NCBI RefSeq assembly: GCF_001687565.2
Contig: NZ_CP016534.2
Location: 686,501 to 750,500, forward strand
DNA: 64,000 nucleotides
Direction: 5' to 3'
Source: Planococcus antarcticus DSM 14505
GTDB taxonomy: Bacteria; Bacillota; Bacilli; Bacillales_A; Planococcaceae
Shown here one piece after another: positions 7,890 to 15,861 of the stretch. Made by a program: the position numbers and the translations under genes. How positions within the stretch are numbered: position 1 is the first letter of the stretch; every line of letters begins with the position of its first letter. The notes below the pieces were generated by a model. That model ran no database searches, was not told where the DNA came from, and saw nothing but the letters and a program-made list of their open reading frames with translations.

Positions 7890-9657
7890 CAGCCTATTTG
7901 TCAAAATGTTTTTGATCATGGTGATCAGCATAGTGGCAGTATCGTTATTGATCACGTTCAGTTCTATCCGAATGTCTTCCAACTTGTTTATGGACACTTT
8001 CAGCATTTCAAATACGAAAGCGCTGGAACAGATCGAAACCCAATTCGAAGACTATAGCTTTGCCGTTGTTGGTGCGACGAATGAAGTCCAAAACAACGGC
8101 ACCATTAAAAGGGTGTTGACACAAGAAAAGCAGAATGCTATTGAAACGTCGAGGGCTTATCACGACATGAGCCGGCAGATCGAACGCATTTATCCGACAG
8201 TTGAGTCGTATGATGCCAATATGATTGTGCTCGGAAACAACGAGCGGCTGTACAATGTGAACTATTCGAATTGGCCGGTCTCATGGGAAGTGCTGCGAAA
8301 CCATTCGATTACTGAGTACACGATCAATCGCCCGAACACATTGCTTTATCAATATTTGCCGTCTACTTCGTTTAATGATGAGCCGATGATTGTCGCGACC
8401 AAAGCACTCATGGAAAGGTCAACCGGAGAAATTTATGGAGTCTTGTATTTCCCAATCCGGGAAGCGCAATTGAAACAGTTCTATGAGGGCTATACGAGCA
8501 TGGAAAACGAAGTGCTATTGGTCGATGAAACGGGAAAAATCGTTTCCAGCAATAAAGAAGAAATGATCGGCGACGGTGCGAGCGACGTTCTAGCATTGGC
8601 AAAAGAAGTAGACAATGAGGAACTGGAATTCAAAGATGTACATGTTTTTGGTAAGGATTATCTGTTAATGTCGCAATACCTCCCGACTTATAATATGTAC
8701 TTGGTGAATTTGGTGGATAAAAATGCAGTTCTGGATAATTTGATCAACACGAAAGAAATTCTCCTAATCAGCCTCGGCATCGTCTTGCTCGCTTTAATCG
8801 TCGTGTTTATCATATCCCGCCGAATGACTAATTCCATCAGCCGGTTGGTCAAACAAATCTCGACAATGGCCAAACACGATTTCAACATGCCAGTCGCTGA
8901 AACCGGTGGCTATGAAGCAAAGAAAATCGCCAACGCGTTCAACTCCATGCTCAGCGAATTGCAGGAATACGTTGATCTCGTCGTTCAGGCCCAGCAAAAG
9001 CAACGCAGCGCGGAATTGATGGCGCTGCAGCATCAAATCAATCCGCATTTTATTTACAACACATTGGCTTCCATAAAGTTTATGATTCAGCAAGACAAAA
9101 AAGAAAAAGCGACCGATATGATTCATGCCCTGATTTCGTTATTGCAAAATGCCCTCAGCAATGTCGATCAAACCATTACCGTGGAACAGGAAATAACAGA
9201 TTTGAAAAACTACGTCTTGATCAACCAATCACGGTACGGGGAAGAGATCAAAGTAAATTTCTTCATTTCTCCGGATTGTCTCGATTGCCAGTTGCCGAAG
9301 CTGATTCTTCAACCGTTTATCGAAAACGCCTTTTTCCATGCATTTAATGAGAAAAAAGAGGGCTTTGTCCAAATTTTGGTGTCCCAAAAAGGCGACAACT
9401 TGTTGTGTGAAATTGCGGATAATGGCGATGGCATGGAGATGAAAGGCGACTACACGAAAGAAGATTTTAAAGAAAAACGTCATCTGTTCAGCGGGATTGG
9501 CATTCGCAATGTCCATGAACGCATCCAAATGCTTTATGGCGAAGAATACGGCGTAGAGATTACAAGTGAAAAAGGCGAAGGCACGAAAGTGAGAGTGGGA
9601 TTGCCGCTTCAAAAGATGGATACTTCGCTCATAACTAACAAAATTACAAGTATCTAA
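7849..9657 (+). CDS. Sensor histidine kinase, YesM/LytS type
   Basis: Two membrane segments (about residues 15-40 and 300-322) flank an extracytoplasmic sensor domain. A HAMP domain follows (about 322-375), then a His_kinase region (HQINPHFIYNTLASIKF, His near 400) and a C-terminal HATPase (LILQPFIENAFFHAF N-box; DNGDGM and GIGIRNVHERI G-boxes). It is the partner of the AraC-type regulator it overlaps. It likely senses an extracellular oligosaccharide, directly or through the downstream binding lipoprotein; that is inferred from context. Confidence 0.93.
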   Translation: MKMKKKVFLVLRNNSLFVKMFLIMVISIVAVSLLITFSSIRMSSNLFMDTFSISNTKALEQIETQFEDYSFAVVGATNEVQNNGTIKRVLTQEKQNAIETSRAYHDMSRQIERIYPTVESYDANMIVLGNNERLYNVNYSNWPVSWEVLRNHSITEYTINRPNTLLYQYLPSTSFNDEPMIVATKALMERSTGEIYGVLYFPIREAQLKQFYEGYTSMENEVLLVDETGKIVSSNKEEMIGDGASDVLALAKEVDNEELEFKDVHVFGKDYLLMSQYLPTYNMYLVNLVDKNAVLDNLINTKEILLISLGIVLLALIVVFIISRRMTNSISRLVKQISTMAKHDFNMPVAETGGYEAKKIANAFNSMLSELQEYVDLVVQAQQKQRSAELMALQHQINPHFIYNTLASIKFMIQQDKKEKATDMIHALISLLQNALSNVDQTITVEQEITDLKNYVLINQSRYGEEIKVNFFISPDCLDCQLPKLILQPFIENAFFHAFNEKKEGFVQILVSQKGDNLLCEIADNGDGMEMKGDYTKEDFKEKRHLFSGIGIRNVHERIQMLYGEEYGVEITSEKGEGTKVRVGLPLQKMDTSLITNKITSI

Positions 9658-9719
9658 GAATATTACAATTAAAATAAATAGATATCTGAAATATCTAAAA
9701 ATTTTCAAACAAAACACCT

Positions 9720-9746
9720 AAAGATTGTTCTAACAATCTTTTTTTT
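9720..9746 (+). terminator. Terminator after the two-component operon
   Basis: AAAGATTG and CAATCTTT pair around a TTCTAA loop, followed by TTTTTT. It separates regulators from the transporter operon. Confidence 0.8.
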
Positions 9747-9775
9747 GTGTCGTTATACTGTATGTAAGGCGAAAA

Positions 9776-9789
9776 GTTAAGCGCTTACA
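9776..9789. promoter_or_regulatory. cre-like catabolite control site before the sugar transporter
   Basis: TGTAAGCGCTTAAC (read on the minus strand) matches the CcpA cre consensus TGWAANCGNTNWCA at all positions but the last two. It lies 17 bp before the binding-protein start and just after a TATACT -10-like box (9754-9759), so CcpA bound here would repress the operon. This is a prediction from pattern alone. Confidence 0.6.
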
Positions 9790-9805
9790 AAAAGGGGGAT
9801 TTTTG

Positions 9806-11104
9806 ATGAAGAAATTTTATCTTATGCTAATGCTGGTAGTCGGCATGGTTGTGTTGGCAGCTTGTTCTTCGGGGGATGAAGAAGCAAGTGAAGACAGCGG
9901 TTCAGAAGGTTCATCAAGTGTAGATACGATTACGGCTTGGGCTTGGGATCCAGCATTCAACATTGCAGCTCTTGAAAAAGCAAAAGAAGCCTACGATGGA
10001 GACGGCGAGTATGAAGTCGAAGTCATTGAAAACGCGCAAGACGATATCATTCAAAAACTAAATACTGGACTCAGCTCTGGTACGACTAAAGGAATGCCGA
10101 ACATTGTCTTGATTGAAGATTACCGTGCACAAAGTTTCTTACAAGCTTATCCAGATTCATTTTATCCATTAACAGATGTTATCAACTCAGAAGACTTTGC
10201 AGAATATAAAATTGCGACAACTAGCTATGATGGCGAACAATATGGAGTGCCGTTTGATACAGGTGTAGCAGGATTATATGTCCGCACGGATTATCTCGAA
10301 GAAGCTGGTTACACAGTAGAAGACGTAACGAATATTACATGGGATGAATATATAGAAATCGGCAAATCTGTAAAAGAAGCAACAGGCAAAAATATGTTAA
10401 CTATGGATCCGAACGATTTGGCGCCAATCCGTATGATGATCCAAACAAACGGCTCATGGTATGTAGATGAGGATGGCTCGACGCCGAATATTGCAGAAAA
10501 CGAAACACTTGTTAAAGCATTTGAAACCTACAAAAAGATGATGGAAGCAGACATTACAAAAGTTGTCTCTGACTGGAGTCAGTTTGTTGGTGCATTTAAT
10601 AGCGGCGACGTTGCCAGTGTCCCAACTGGCAACTGGATCACACCAAGCGTCAAGCAAGCTGCAGAACAATCAGGGCAATGGGCAGTAGTGCCAATGCCAC
10701 GCTTGGATATGGATGGAGCTGTAAATGCTTCTAACTTAGGCGGCAGCTCATGGTACGTGTTGAACGTAGATGGCAAAGAAGAAGCGGCTGATTTCATGCT
10801 TAATACATTTGGTTCAAATCCTGATTTGTATCAAACACTTGTAAAAGACATCGGCGCAATCGGAACATACTCAGCAGCAGCTGAAGGAGATGCGTTTGCA
10901 GCTGAAGATGAATTCTTCAATGGCCAGACCATCATCGCAGACTTTTCAAAATGGACAGAAGAAATTCCAGGCGTCAATTATGGCCTTCACACGTACGCAA
11001 TTGAAGACATCCTTGTCACTGGAATGCAAGATTATTTGAATGGCACGGAGCTTGAAACAGTACTAGAAAATGTTCAAGGACAAGCTGAAGCACAACTCAA
11101 ATAA
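9806..11104 (+). CDS. Sugar ABC transporter substrate-binding lipoprotein
   Basis: The start is the ATG at 9806 after AAGGGGG. A lipoprotein signal ends VVLAAC with the lipid-modified Cys at position 20, followed by an acidic Ser/Glu-rich linker and a family 1 extracellular solute-binding domain (about residues 40-420; aromatic-rich TAWAWDPAFNIAALEKAK, GVPFDTGVAGLYVRTDYLEEAG). It delivers an oligosaccharide to the two permeases downstream. With the GH36 and GH42 enzymes in the cluster, raffinose-, melibiose- or galacto-oligosaccharide-type substrates are likely. Substrate identity is inferred. Confidence 0.93.
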   Translation: MKKFYLMLMLVVGMVVLAACSSGDEEASEDSGSEGSSSVDTITAWAWDPAFNIAALEKAKEAYDGDGEYEVEVIENAQDDIIQKLNTGLSSGTTKGMPNIVLIEDYRAQSFLQAYPDSFYPLTDVINSEDFAEYKIATTSYDGEQYGVPFDTGVAGLYVRTDYLEEAGYTVEDVTNITWDEYIEIGKSVKEATGKNMLTMDPNDLAPIRMMIQTNGSWYVDEDGSTPNIAENETLVKAFETYKKMMEADITKVVSDWSQFVGAFNSGDVASVPTGNWITPSVKQAAEQSGQWAVVPMPRLDMDGAVNASNLGGSSWYVLNVDGKEEAADFMLNTFGSNPDLYQTLVKDIGAIGTYSAAAEGDAFAAEDEFFNGQTIIADFSKWTEEIPGVNYGLHTYAIEDILVTGMQDYLNGTELETVLENVQGQAEAQLK

Positions 11105-11122
11105 TTGATTGTAAATAACTAA

Positions 11123-11197
11123 AGTCTTGAGTTGCCGCCGAATAGCTGGGAAGAGTGCGTATCGCTCACCAGACGGCCCAACTCAAGGTTTTTTTAT
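11123..11197 (+). terminator. Leaky terminator between binding protein and permeases
   Basis: CTTGAGTTG at 11125 pairs with CAACTCAAG at 11181, with further GCCG/CGGC pairing and a run of seven T. It lies inside an operon, between the binding-protein stop and the first permease. Hairpins in this position usually lower permease expression relative to the abundant binding protein. Confidence 0.75.
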
Positions 11198-11213
11198 AGG
11201 AGGAATGACAAGC

Positions 11214-12155
11214 ATGAGCCAGCAAAAGACAAAAAGAGGCGAAATAGATCTCCCAGTGCGCTTAAAAGACAGTAAACGCCAAAAAACCGGTGTGTATTTC
11301 AGAAAAAAAGTTGGTTGGTTGTTTATCATTGTCTCAATCATCGCAATCACAATTTTCAACTTTTATCCGATGGTTCAAGCCTTTCTATTATCCTTTCAAT
11401 CAGGAATGGGCGCGAATCTGGAGTATGTAGGCTTCGATAACTGGCGGCGATTGTTTGGCGATCCAACATTTATCGCAGCGCTAACCAATACATCAATTTA
11501 TTTACTCATCCAAGTTCCATTGATGATTGTATTGGCGCTTTTTTTTTCCGTACTGTTAAATGACCCCAACTTGAAATTTAGAGGGTTTTTCAGAATCGCA
11601 ATTTTCTTGCCTTGTGTAACTTCACTGGTTGCCTATTCGGTCATCTTTAAATACTTGTTCGGTGTCGACGGCATTATCAACTTATTTCTGCTCAATTTCG
11701 GGATCATCTCTGAAGCAATTAACTTTTTAGCTGACCCTGTATGGGCGAAAGTCGTTATCATCCTTGCCATTACATGGAGATGGACAGGCTATAACATGAT
11801 TTTTTATCTAGCAGCCTTGCAAAATGTCGATAAGTCGATTTACGAAGCGGCAAGAATGGATGGAGCAAACGCCATCCAACAGTTTTTTCAAATCACCGTG
11901 CCCATGTTAAAACCGATAATTTTGTTTACTTCGATTACGTCCACAATCGGTACATTGCAAATCTTTGATGAAGTAGTAAACATCACCAACGGTGGACCCG
12001 GAAATGCAACGCTTTCGATTTCGCAATATATTTACAATCTTTCTTTCGAATACACGCCTGACTTCGGTTACGCGTCAACCGTATCTTATGTCATCGTAAT
12101 CTTAGTAATAATTCTTTCGATTATTCAATTCAGAGTGGCGGGTGAGAAAAAATGA
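11214..12155 (+). CDS. Sugar ABC transporter permease, MalF/MsmF type
   Basis: A 313-residue protein with six membrane spans and a binding-protein-dependent transport inner-membrane signature (EAARMDGANAIQQFFQITVPML, the EAA loop contacting the ATPase). The ATG at 11214 has AGGAGG nine bases upstream; an earlier in-frame ATG at 11205 is too close to that site. A polar, basic N-terminal extension of about 35 residues precedes the first span. It overlaps the next permease by 4 bp (ATGA), so they are translationally coupled. Confidence 0.93.
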   Translation: MSQQKTKRGEIDLPVRLKDSKRQKTGVYFRKKVGWLFIIVSIIAITIFNFYPMVQAFLLSFQSGMGANLEYVGFDNWRRLFGDPTFIAALTNTSIYLLIQVPLMIVLALFFSVLLNDPNLKFRGFFRIAIFLPCVTSLVAYSVIFKYLFGVDGIINLFLLNFGIISEAINFLADPVWAKVVIILAITWRWTGYNMIFYLAALQNVDKSIYEAARMDGANAIQQFFQITVPMLKPIILFTSITSTIGTLQIFDEVVNITNGGPGNATLSISQYIYNLSFEYTPDFGYASTVSYVIVILVIILSIIQFRVAGEKK

Positions 12156-12979
12156 AAAACTTAAAAAGAATCTTCATTTATACGTTTCTAAGCCTGGCAG
12201 CCATCGTTTCCATTTTTCCTTTCTTATGGATGCTCGTCAGCATCACCAATAAATCGGTGGATGTCACGCAAGGACGCTTGCTACCAGGTACTCATTTAAT
12301 TGAAAACATGAAAACCTTGTTTGCGACCGTGGATATCGTCCCGGCTTTGATGAACTCAGCCATCATCGCGATTATCAGCACCATTTTGACGTTGCTGTTC
12401 GCATCGCTTGCCGGCTACGGCTTTGAAATTCACCGCAGCAGAGGAAAAGACATTGTCTTCACCGTCTTGCTGTTGTCAATGATGATTCCGTTTGCGGCGA
12501 TTATGGTTCCTTTGTACCGCATGTTCGGCAGTATCAGCGAAACGGCGCCGCTCATTGGAATTGACTCGCTGGGAGCTGTTATTTTGCCGACAGCGACGAC
12601 CGCGTTCTTCATCTTTTTCTTCCGACAAAACACGAAAATGTTTCCAAAAGATTTGGTGGAGGCAGGAAGAATTGACGGCTTGAGTGAGCTTGGCGTCTTT
12701 TTCCGAGTTTACATGCCAACGATGAAAACGACGTATGCAGCAGCGGCAATCATTTCGTTTATGAATAGCTGGAATAACTACTTGTGGCCATTGGTCATTT
12801 TGCAATCACCAGAAAAAAGAACCATTCCGTTGCTGATTTCAAATCTGGGCTCAAGCTATTCACCAGACTACGGGGTCATCATGTCAGCCATCGTCATCGC
12901 CACCTTGCCGACAGCACTTGTGTTCTTCCTCATGCAGAAACACTTTGTTGCGGGAATGATGGGGTCGGTTAAGGGTTAA
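12152..12979 (+). CDS. Sugar ABC transporter permease, MalG/MsmG type
   Basis: A 275-residue partner permease with six membrane spans and an EAA loop (LVEAGRIDGLSELGVFFRVYMP). It ends in the family's usual FVAGMMGSVKG tail. No ATP-binding subunit is encoded in the cluster, so the pair probably uses a shared MsmX-type ATPase from elsewhere, as is common for carbohydrate importers in Bacillales. A family B repeat region follows. Confidence 0.93.
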   Translation: MKNLKRIFIYTFLSLAAIVSIFPFLWMLVSITNKSVDVTQGRLLPGTHLIENMKTLFATVDIVPALMNSAIIAIISTILTLLFASLAGYGFEIHRSRGKDIVFTVLLLSMMIPFAAIMVPLYRMFGSISETAPLIGIDSLGAVILPTATTAFFIFFFRQNTKMFPKDLVEAGRIDGLSELGVFFRVYMPTMKTTYAAAAIISFMNSWNNYLWPLVILQSPEKRTIPLLISNLGSSYSPDYGVIMSAIVIATLPTALVFFLMQKHFVAGMMGSVKG

Positions 12980-13034
12980 ATGATAGTCAGCTTTTAGGGG
13001 AGACTTCAGTTGATAGCTTGGTGTTGTTCTTATA

Positions 13035-13127
13035 TGCCGCTTCGGCCGCTTTGGGCATGGCTCCCGCAAGAAGCCAGGAAAACCGCCTGTCTTCTTGCTT
13101 CGCCTAGCCCGTGGACGCGCCGGCGCT
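13035..13127 (+). repeat. Family B repeat, upstream module
   Basis: This module contains a strong hairpin, GCAAGAAGCCAGG with CCTGTCTTCTTGC. Conserved outer blocks GGGCATGGCTCCC and TAGCCCGTGGACGCGCCGG flank it. A close relative occurs at 15576-15666 and a remnant at 54557-54590. It precedes the second module by about 55 bp in both full copies. Confidence 0.75.
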
Positions 13128-13181
13128 AAGAGATTTAACTAACTAACTATGACATTATATTTCTTCATTAAATTACTAGTT

Positions 13182-13307
13182 GATATGGAGCAAAACAGTG
13201 GAGACTCCCGCGGGATAGCAAAGTGTCGAAATCCACTTGAGCGTTAGCTCAAGTTAGTTCGGCGCAAGCCCGCAGGAAAGCGTAACTGTTTTGCGGAATA
13301 TCGTCAA
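13182..13307 (+). repeat. Family B repeat, downstream module
   Basis: The ends are inverted repeats, GCAAAACAGT and ACTGTTTTGC. Inside are CCCGCGGG and a hairpin CTTGAGCGTTAGCTCAAG, and the module ends CGGAATATC. It fills the gap between the sugar permease and the alpha-galactosidase gene. Related modules lie at 15701 and 54605, with matching changes on both sides of the outer stem. Confidence 0.78.
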
Positions 13308-13345
13308 TGAACAATCACTAGTTCAACTTATATAGGAGGTAAATT

Positions 13346-15556
13346 GTGCCGATTTTATATAACGATGCTACACGTGAGTTTCACCTGCAAACTGAGAAAG
13401 TAAGTTATATTTTCAGCGTTTTAGAAAACGATCAGCTTGGCCATCTTTATTATGGAAAAAAGCTGCGCCATCGGGATTCGTTCGAGCGTTTGTTTCATGT
13501 GGAGGCTACGCCAAATACAGCTTGCGTCAATGAAGAGGATCTTGTTTTTTCGCTGGATGTGATCAAACAGGAGTACCCGGCATACGGCACGACGGATTTC
13601 CGGGAGCCGGCGTACCAGGTGCTGCAGGAAGACGGCAGCCGCATCACGAATCTGGTGTATCAAGATCATCAGATTTTTGAAGGCAAAAAGAAGCTTGAAG
13701 GATTGCCTGCCACTTATGTAGAGACCGAAGATGAGGCAACTACGTTGGAAGTTTATTTGTACGATAAAGAAATCGATGTGGAAGTCCGGCTTTCTTATAC
13801 GGTGTTTGAACAATTAAATGCAATTGCCCGCTCTGCTCAATTTATCAATCGTGGGCATAAGGATGTGAATTTGACGAGAGCGTTTAGTGCCAGCATCGAT
13901 TTGCCGGATTCGGATTTTGAGATGCTGCAGCTGTCGGGTTCATGGGCAAGAGAGCGGCATATTAAAAACCGCAAACTGGTGCCTGGCACCCAAAGTATTT
14001 CCAGTACAAGAGGGACGAGCAGCGCCCAGCAAAATCCGTTTCTTGCACTGAAGCGGCCGGAGACGACGGAACATCAAGGTGAAGTGTACGGCGTGAGCCT
14101 GGTATACAGCGGCAATTTCTTGGCGCAGGTTGAAGTAGACCATTACGATGTGACGCGCTTGATGATCGGCATCAACCCGTTCGATTTTAATTGGCTGCTG
14201 GAAAGTGGCGAGAGTTTCCAGACACCAGAAGTGGTTATGGTCTATTCGACAGAAGGGTTGAATCGTTTAAGCCAGACGTTCCACCGGTTGTACCGAACAC
14301 GATTGGCACGCGGACAATGGCGCGACCGTGAACGTCCGGTGTTAATCAATAATTGGGAAGCGACGTACTTCGATTTTGATGAAGAGAAAATCTTTGAACT
14401 CGCGAAGTCATCCAAAGAATTAGGTGTAGAGCTATTCGTCCTGGACGATGGCTGGTTCGGCAAGCGCGATGATGACACGACGTCTTTAGGTGATTGGTTT
14501 GAGGACGAGCGAAAATTGCCGAACGGCATCACTCAATTGGCGAAAGACATTACCGGCTTGGGAATGGAATTCGGCTTATGGTTCGAACCGGAAATGGTAT
14601 CGAAAGCGAGCGAGCTGTATAAAACTCATCCCGATTGGGTGATCCATGTACCAAATCGGCCGATGTCGCATGGCAGAAACCAGTTTGTTCTTGATTTTTC
14701 AAGACAGGAAGTTGTGGATTTTATTCATAGCTTAATGGCAGAGGTTTTACGGGACGCACCGATTTCATATGTGAAATGGGACATGAACCGCTACATGACA
14801 GAAATTGGCTCTTTGGACTTGCCAGCAAACCGACAGCGCGAAGTGGCGCACCGTTACATTTTGGGCGTGTATTCTTTATATGAACGACTGACGACAGAAT
14901 TTCCCCATGTGTTGTTCGAGTCTTGCGCTGGAGGCGGCAGCCGGTTCGATCCGGGCTTGCTGCATTACGCGCCGCAAGGGTGGACTAGTGATGACACCGA
15001 TGCGGTTGAACGCTTGAAGATTCAATACGGTACGTCTTTGGTTTATCCTCTCAGCTCGATGGGTGCGCACGTCTCGGCAGTGCCCAACCATCAAGTGGGC
15101 CGGAGAACAAGTCTCGAGACACGAGCAAATGTTGCTTACTTTGGCGCTTTTGGCTATGAACTTGATGTGACGATGATGACAGATGAAGAAAAAGAAAGAG
15201 TAAAAGAACAAATCGCTTTTTACAAAAAAAACCGTGCGCTCATCCAGCAAGGGCAATTTTACCGAATCGAAAGCCCGTTTGCGGAAGATGGCAATATCAC
15301 CAGCTGGATGGTTGTGTCAGACGACCAAAATGAAGCGATACTCGGCTATTATCAAGTCCTGTCGCGACCAAACCCAGGACTCACACGTGTGTTCTTTAAA
15401 GGGCTGAACCCGGAATTCGAGTATACAATCGACGGAATAGACGCCACGTTTTACGGAGACGAACTGATGGGCGCAGGCTTGCAGCTAAACCGCTACCGCA
15501 CGAATGAACATCCGGCTGATTTTTCTTCTATTGTTTATAAATTAAAGCGAGTGTAA
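13346..15556 (+). CDS. Alpha-galactosidase, GH36
   Basis: A 736-residue glycoside hydrolase family 36 enzyme, the usual length for bacterial AgaA/RafA types, starting at GTG 13346 after AGGAGG. An N-terminal beta-sandwich (about residues 1-330) precedes a (beta/alpha)8 catalytic domain with VLDDGWFGKRDDD, the nucleophile Asp479 in YVKWDMNR and the acid/base Asp549 in WTSDDTDA, and then a C-terminal beta domain. It hydrolyses terminal alpha-1,6-galactose from melibiose or raffinose-type sugars. No signal peptide is seen, so it acts on sugars imported by the upstream ABC transporter. Confidence 0.96.
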   Translation: MPILYNDATREFHLQTEKVSYIFSVLENDQLGHLYYGKKLRHRDSFERLFHVEATPNTACVNEEDLVFSLDVIKQEYPAYGTTDFREPAYQVLQEDGSRITNLVYQDHQIFEGKKKLEGLPATYVETEDEATTLEVYLYDKEIDVEVRLSYTVFEQLNAIARSAQFINRGHKDVNLTRAFSASIDLPDSDFEMLQLSGSWARERHIKNRKLVPGTQSISSTRGTSSAQQNPFLALKRPETTEHQGEVYGVSLVYSGNFLAQVEVDHYDVTRLMIGINPFDFNWLLESGESFQTPEVVMVYSTEGLNRLSQTFHRLYRTRLARGQWRDRERPVLINNWEATYFDFDEEKIFELAKSSKELGVELFVLDDGWFGKRDDDTTSLGDWFEDERKLPNGITQLAKDITGLGMEFGLWFEPEMVSKASELYKTHPDWVIHVPNRPMSHGRNQFVLDFSRQEVVDFIHSLMAEVLRDAPISYVKWDMNRYMTEIGSLDLPANRQREVAHRYILGVYSLYERLTTEFPHVLFESCAGGGSRFDPGLLHYAPQGWTSDDTDAVERLKIQYGTSLVYPLSSMGAHVSAVPNHQVGRRTSLETRANVAYFGAFGYELDVTMMTDEEKERVKEQIAFYKKNRALIQQGQFYRIESPFAEDGNITSWMVVSDDQNEAILGYYQVLSRPNPGLTRVFFKGLNPEFEYTIDGIDATFYGDELMGAGLQLNRYRTNEHPADFSSIVYKLKRV

Positions 15557-15575
15557 GTGGAGTTGAGTTCTAATA

Positions 15576-15666
15576 GCGCACCGGCCATTCTGGGCATAGC
15601 TCCCGCAAGAAGCCAGGAACCCGCTTGTCTTCTTGCTCTGCTTAGCCCGTTGACGCGCCAGTGCTG
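15576..15666 (+). repeat. Family B repeat, upstream module (second copy)
   Basis: This closely matches the 13035 module: CTCCCGCAAGAAGCCAGG, CTTGTCTTCTTGC, TTAGCCCGTTGACGCGCC. The hairpin stem is retained and the terminal bases CGCACCGGC and GCGCCAGTGC can pair. Confidence 0.75.
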
Positions 15667-15700
15667 AAAAAAACTTTATTTATACTGATTCTACCTAGGG

Positions 15701-15821
15701 TACGGAGCAAAACAGTGGAGATTCCGCGGCAGCTGGTACCGCGACTTCCTGTCGCACCAGCTGCATGACCCACATCCAGTAGGCCCGAAAGCGGAGCTGC
15801 TTAGCGGAATATCTGCAGGTG
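15701..15821 (+). repeat. Family B repeat, downstream module (second copy)
   Basis: It starts GGAGCAAAACAGTGGAGA and ends GCTGCTTAGCGGAATATC. The interior holds a long hairpin (CAGCTGGT... ACCAGCTG) and GGTACC. It separates the alpha-galactosidase and beta-galactosidase genes. Confidence 0.75.
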
Positions 15822-15861
15822 GAAATTATTAAATTAACATATATAGAAGGGATGGAATAGA

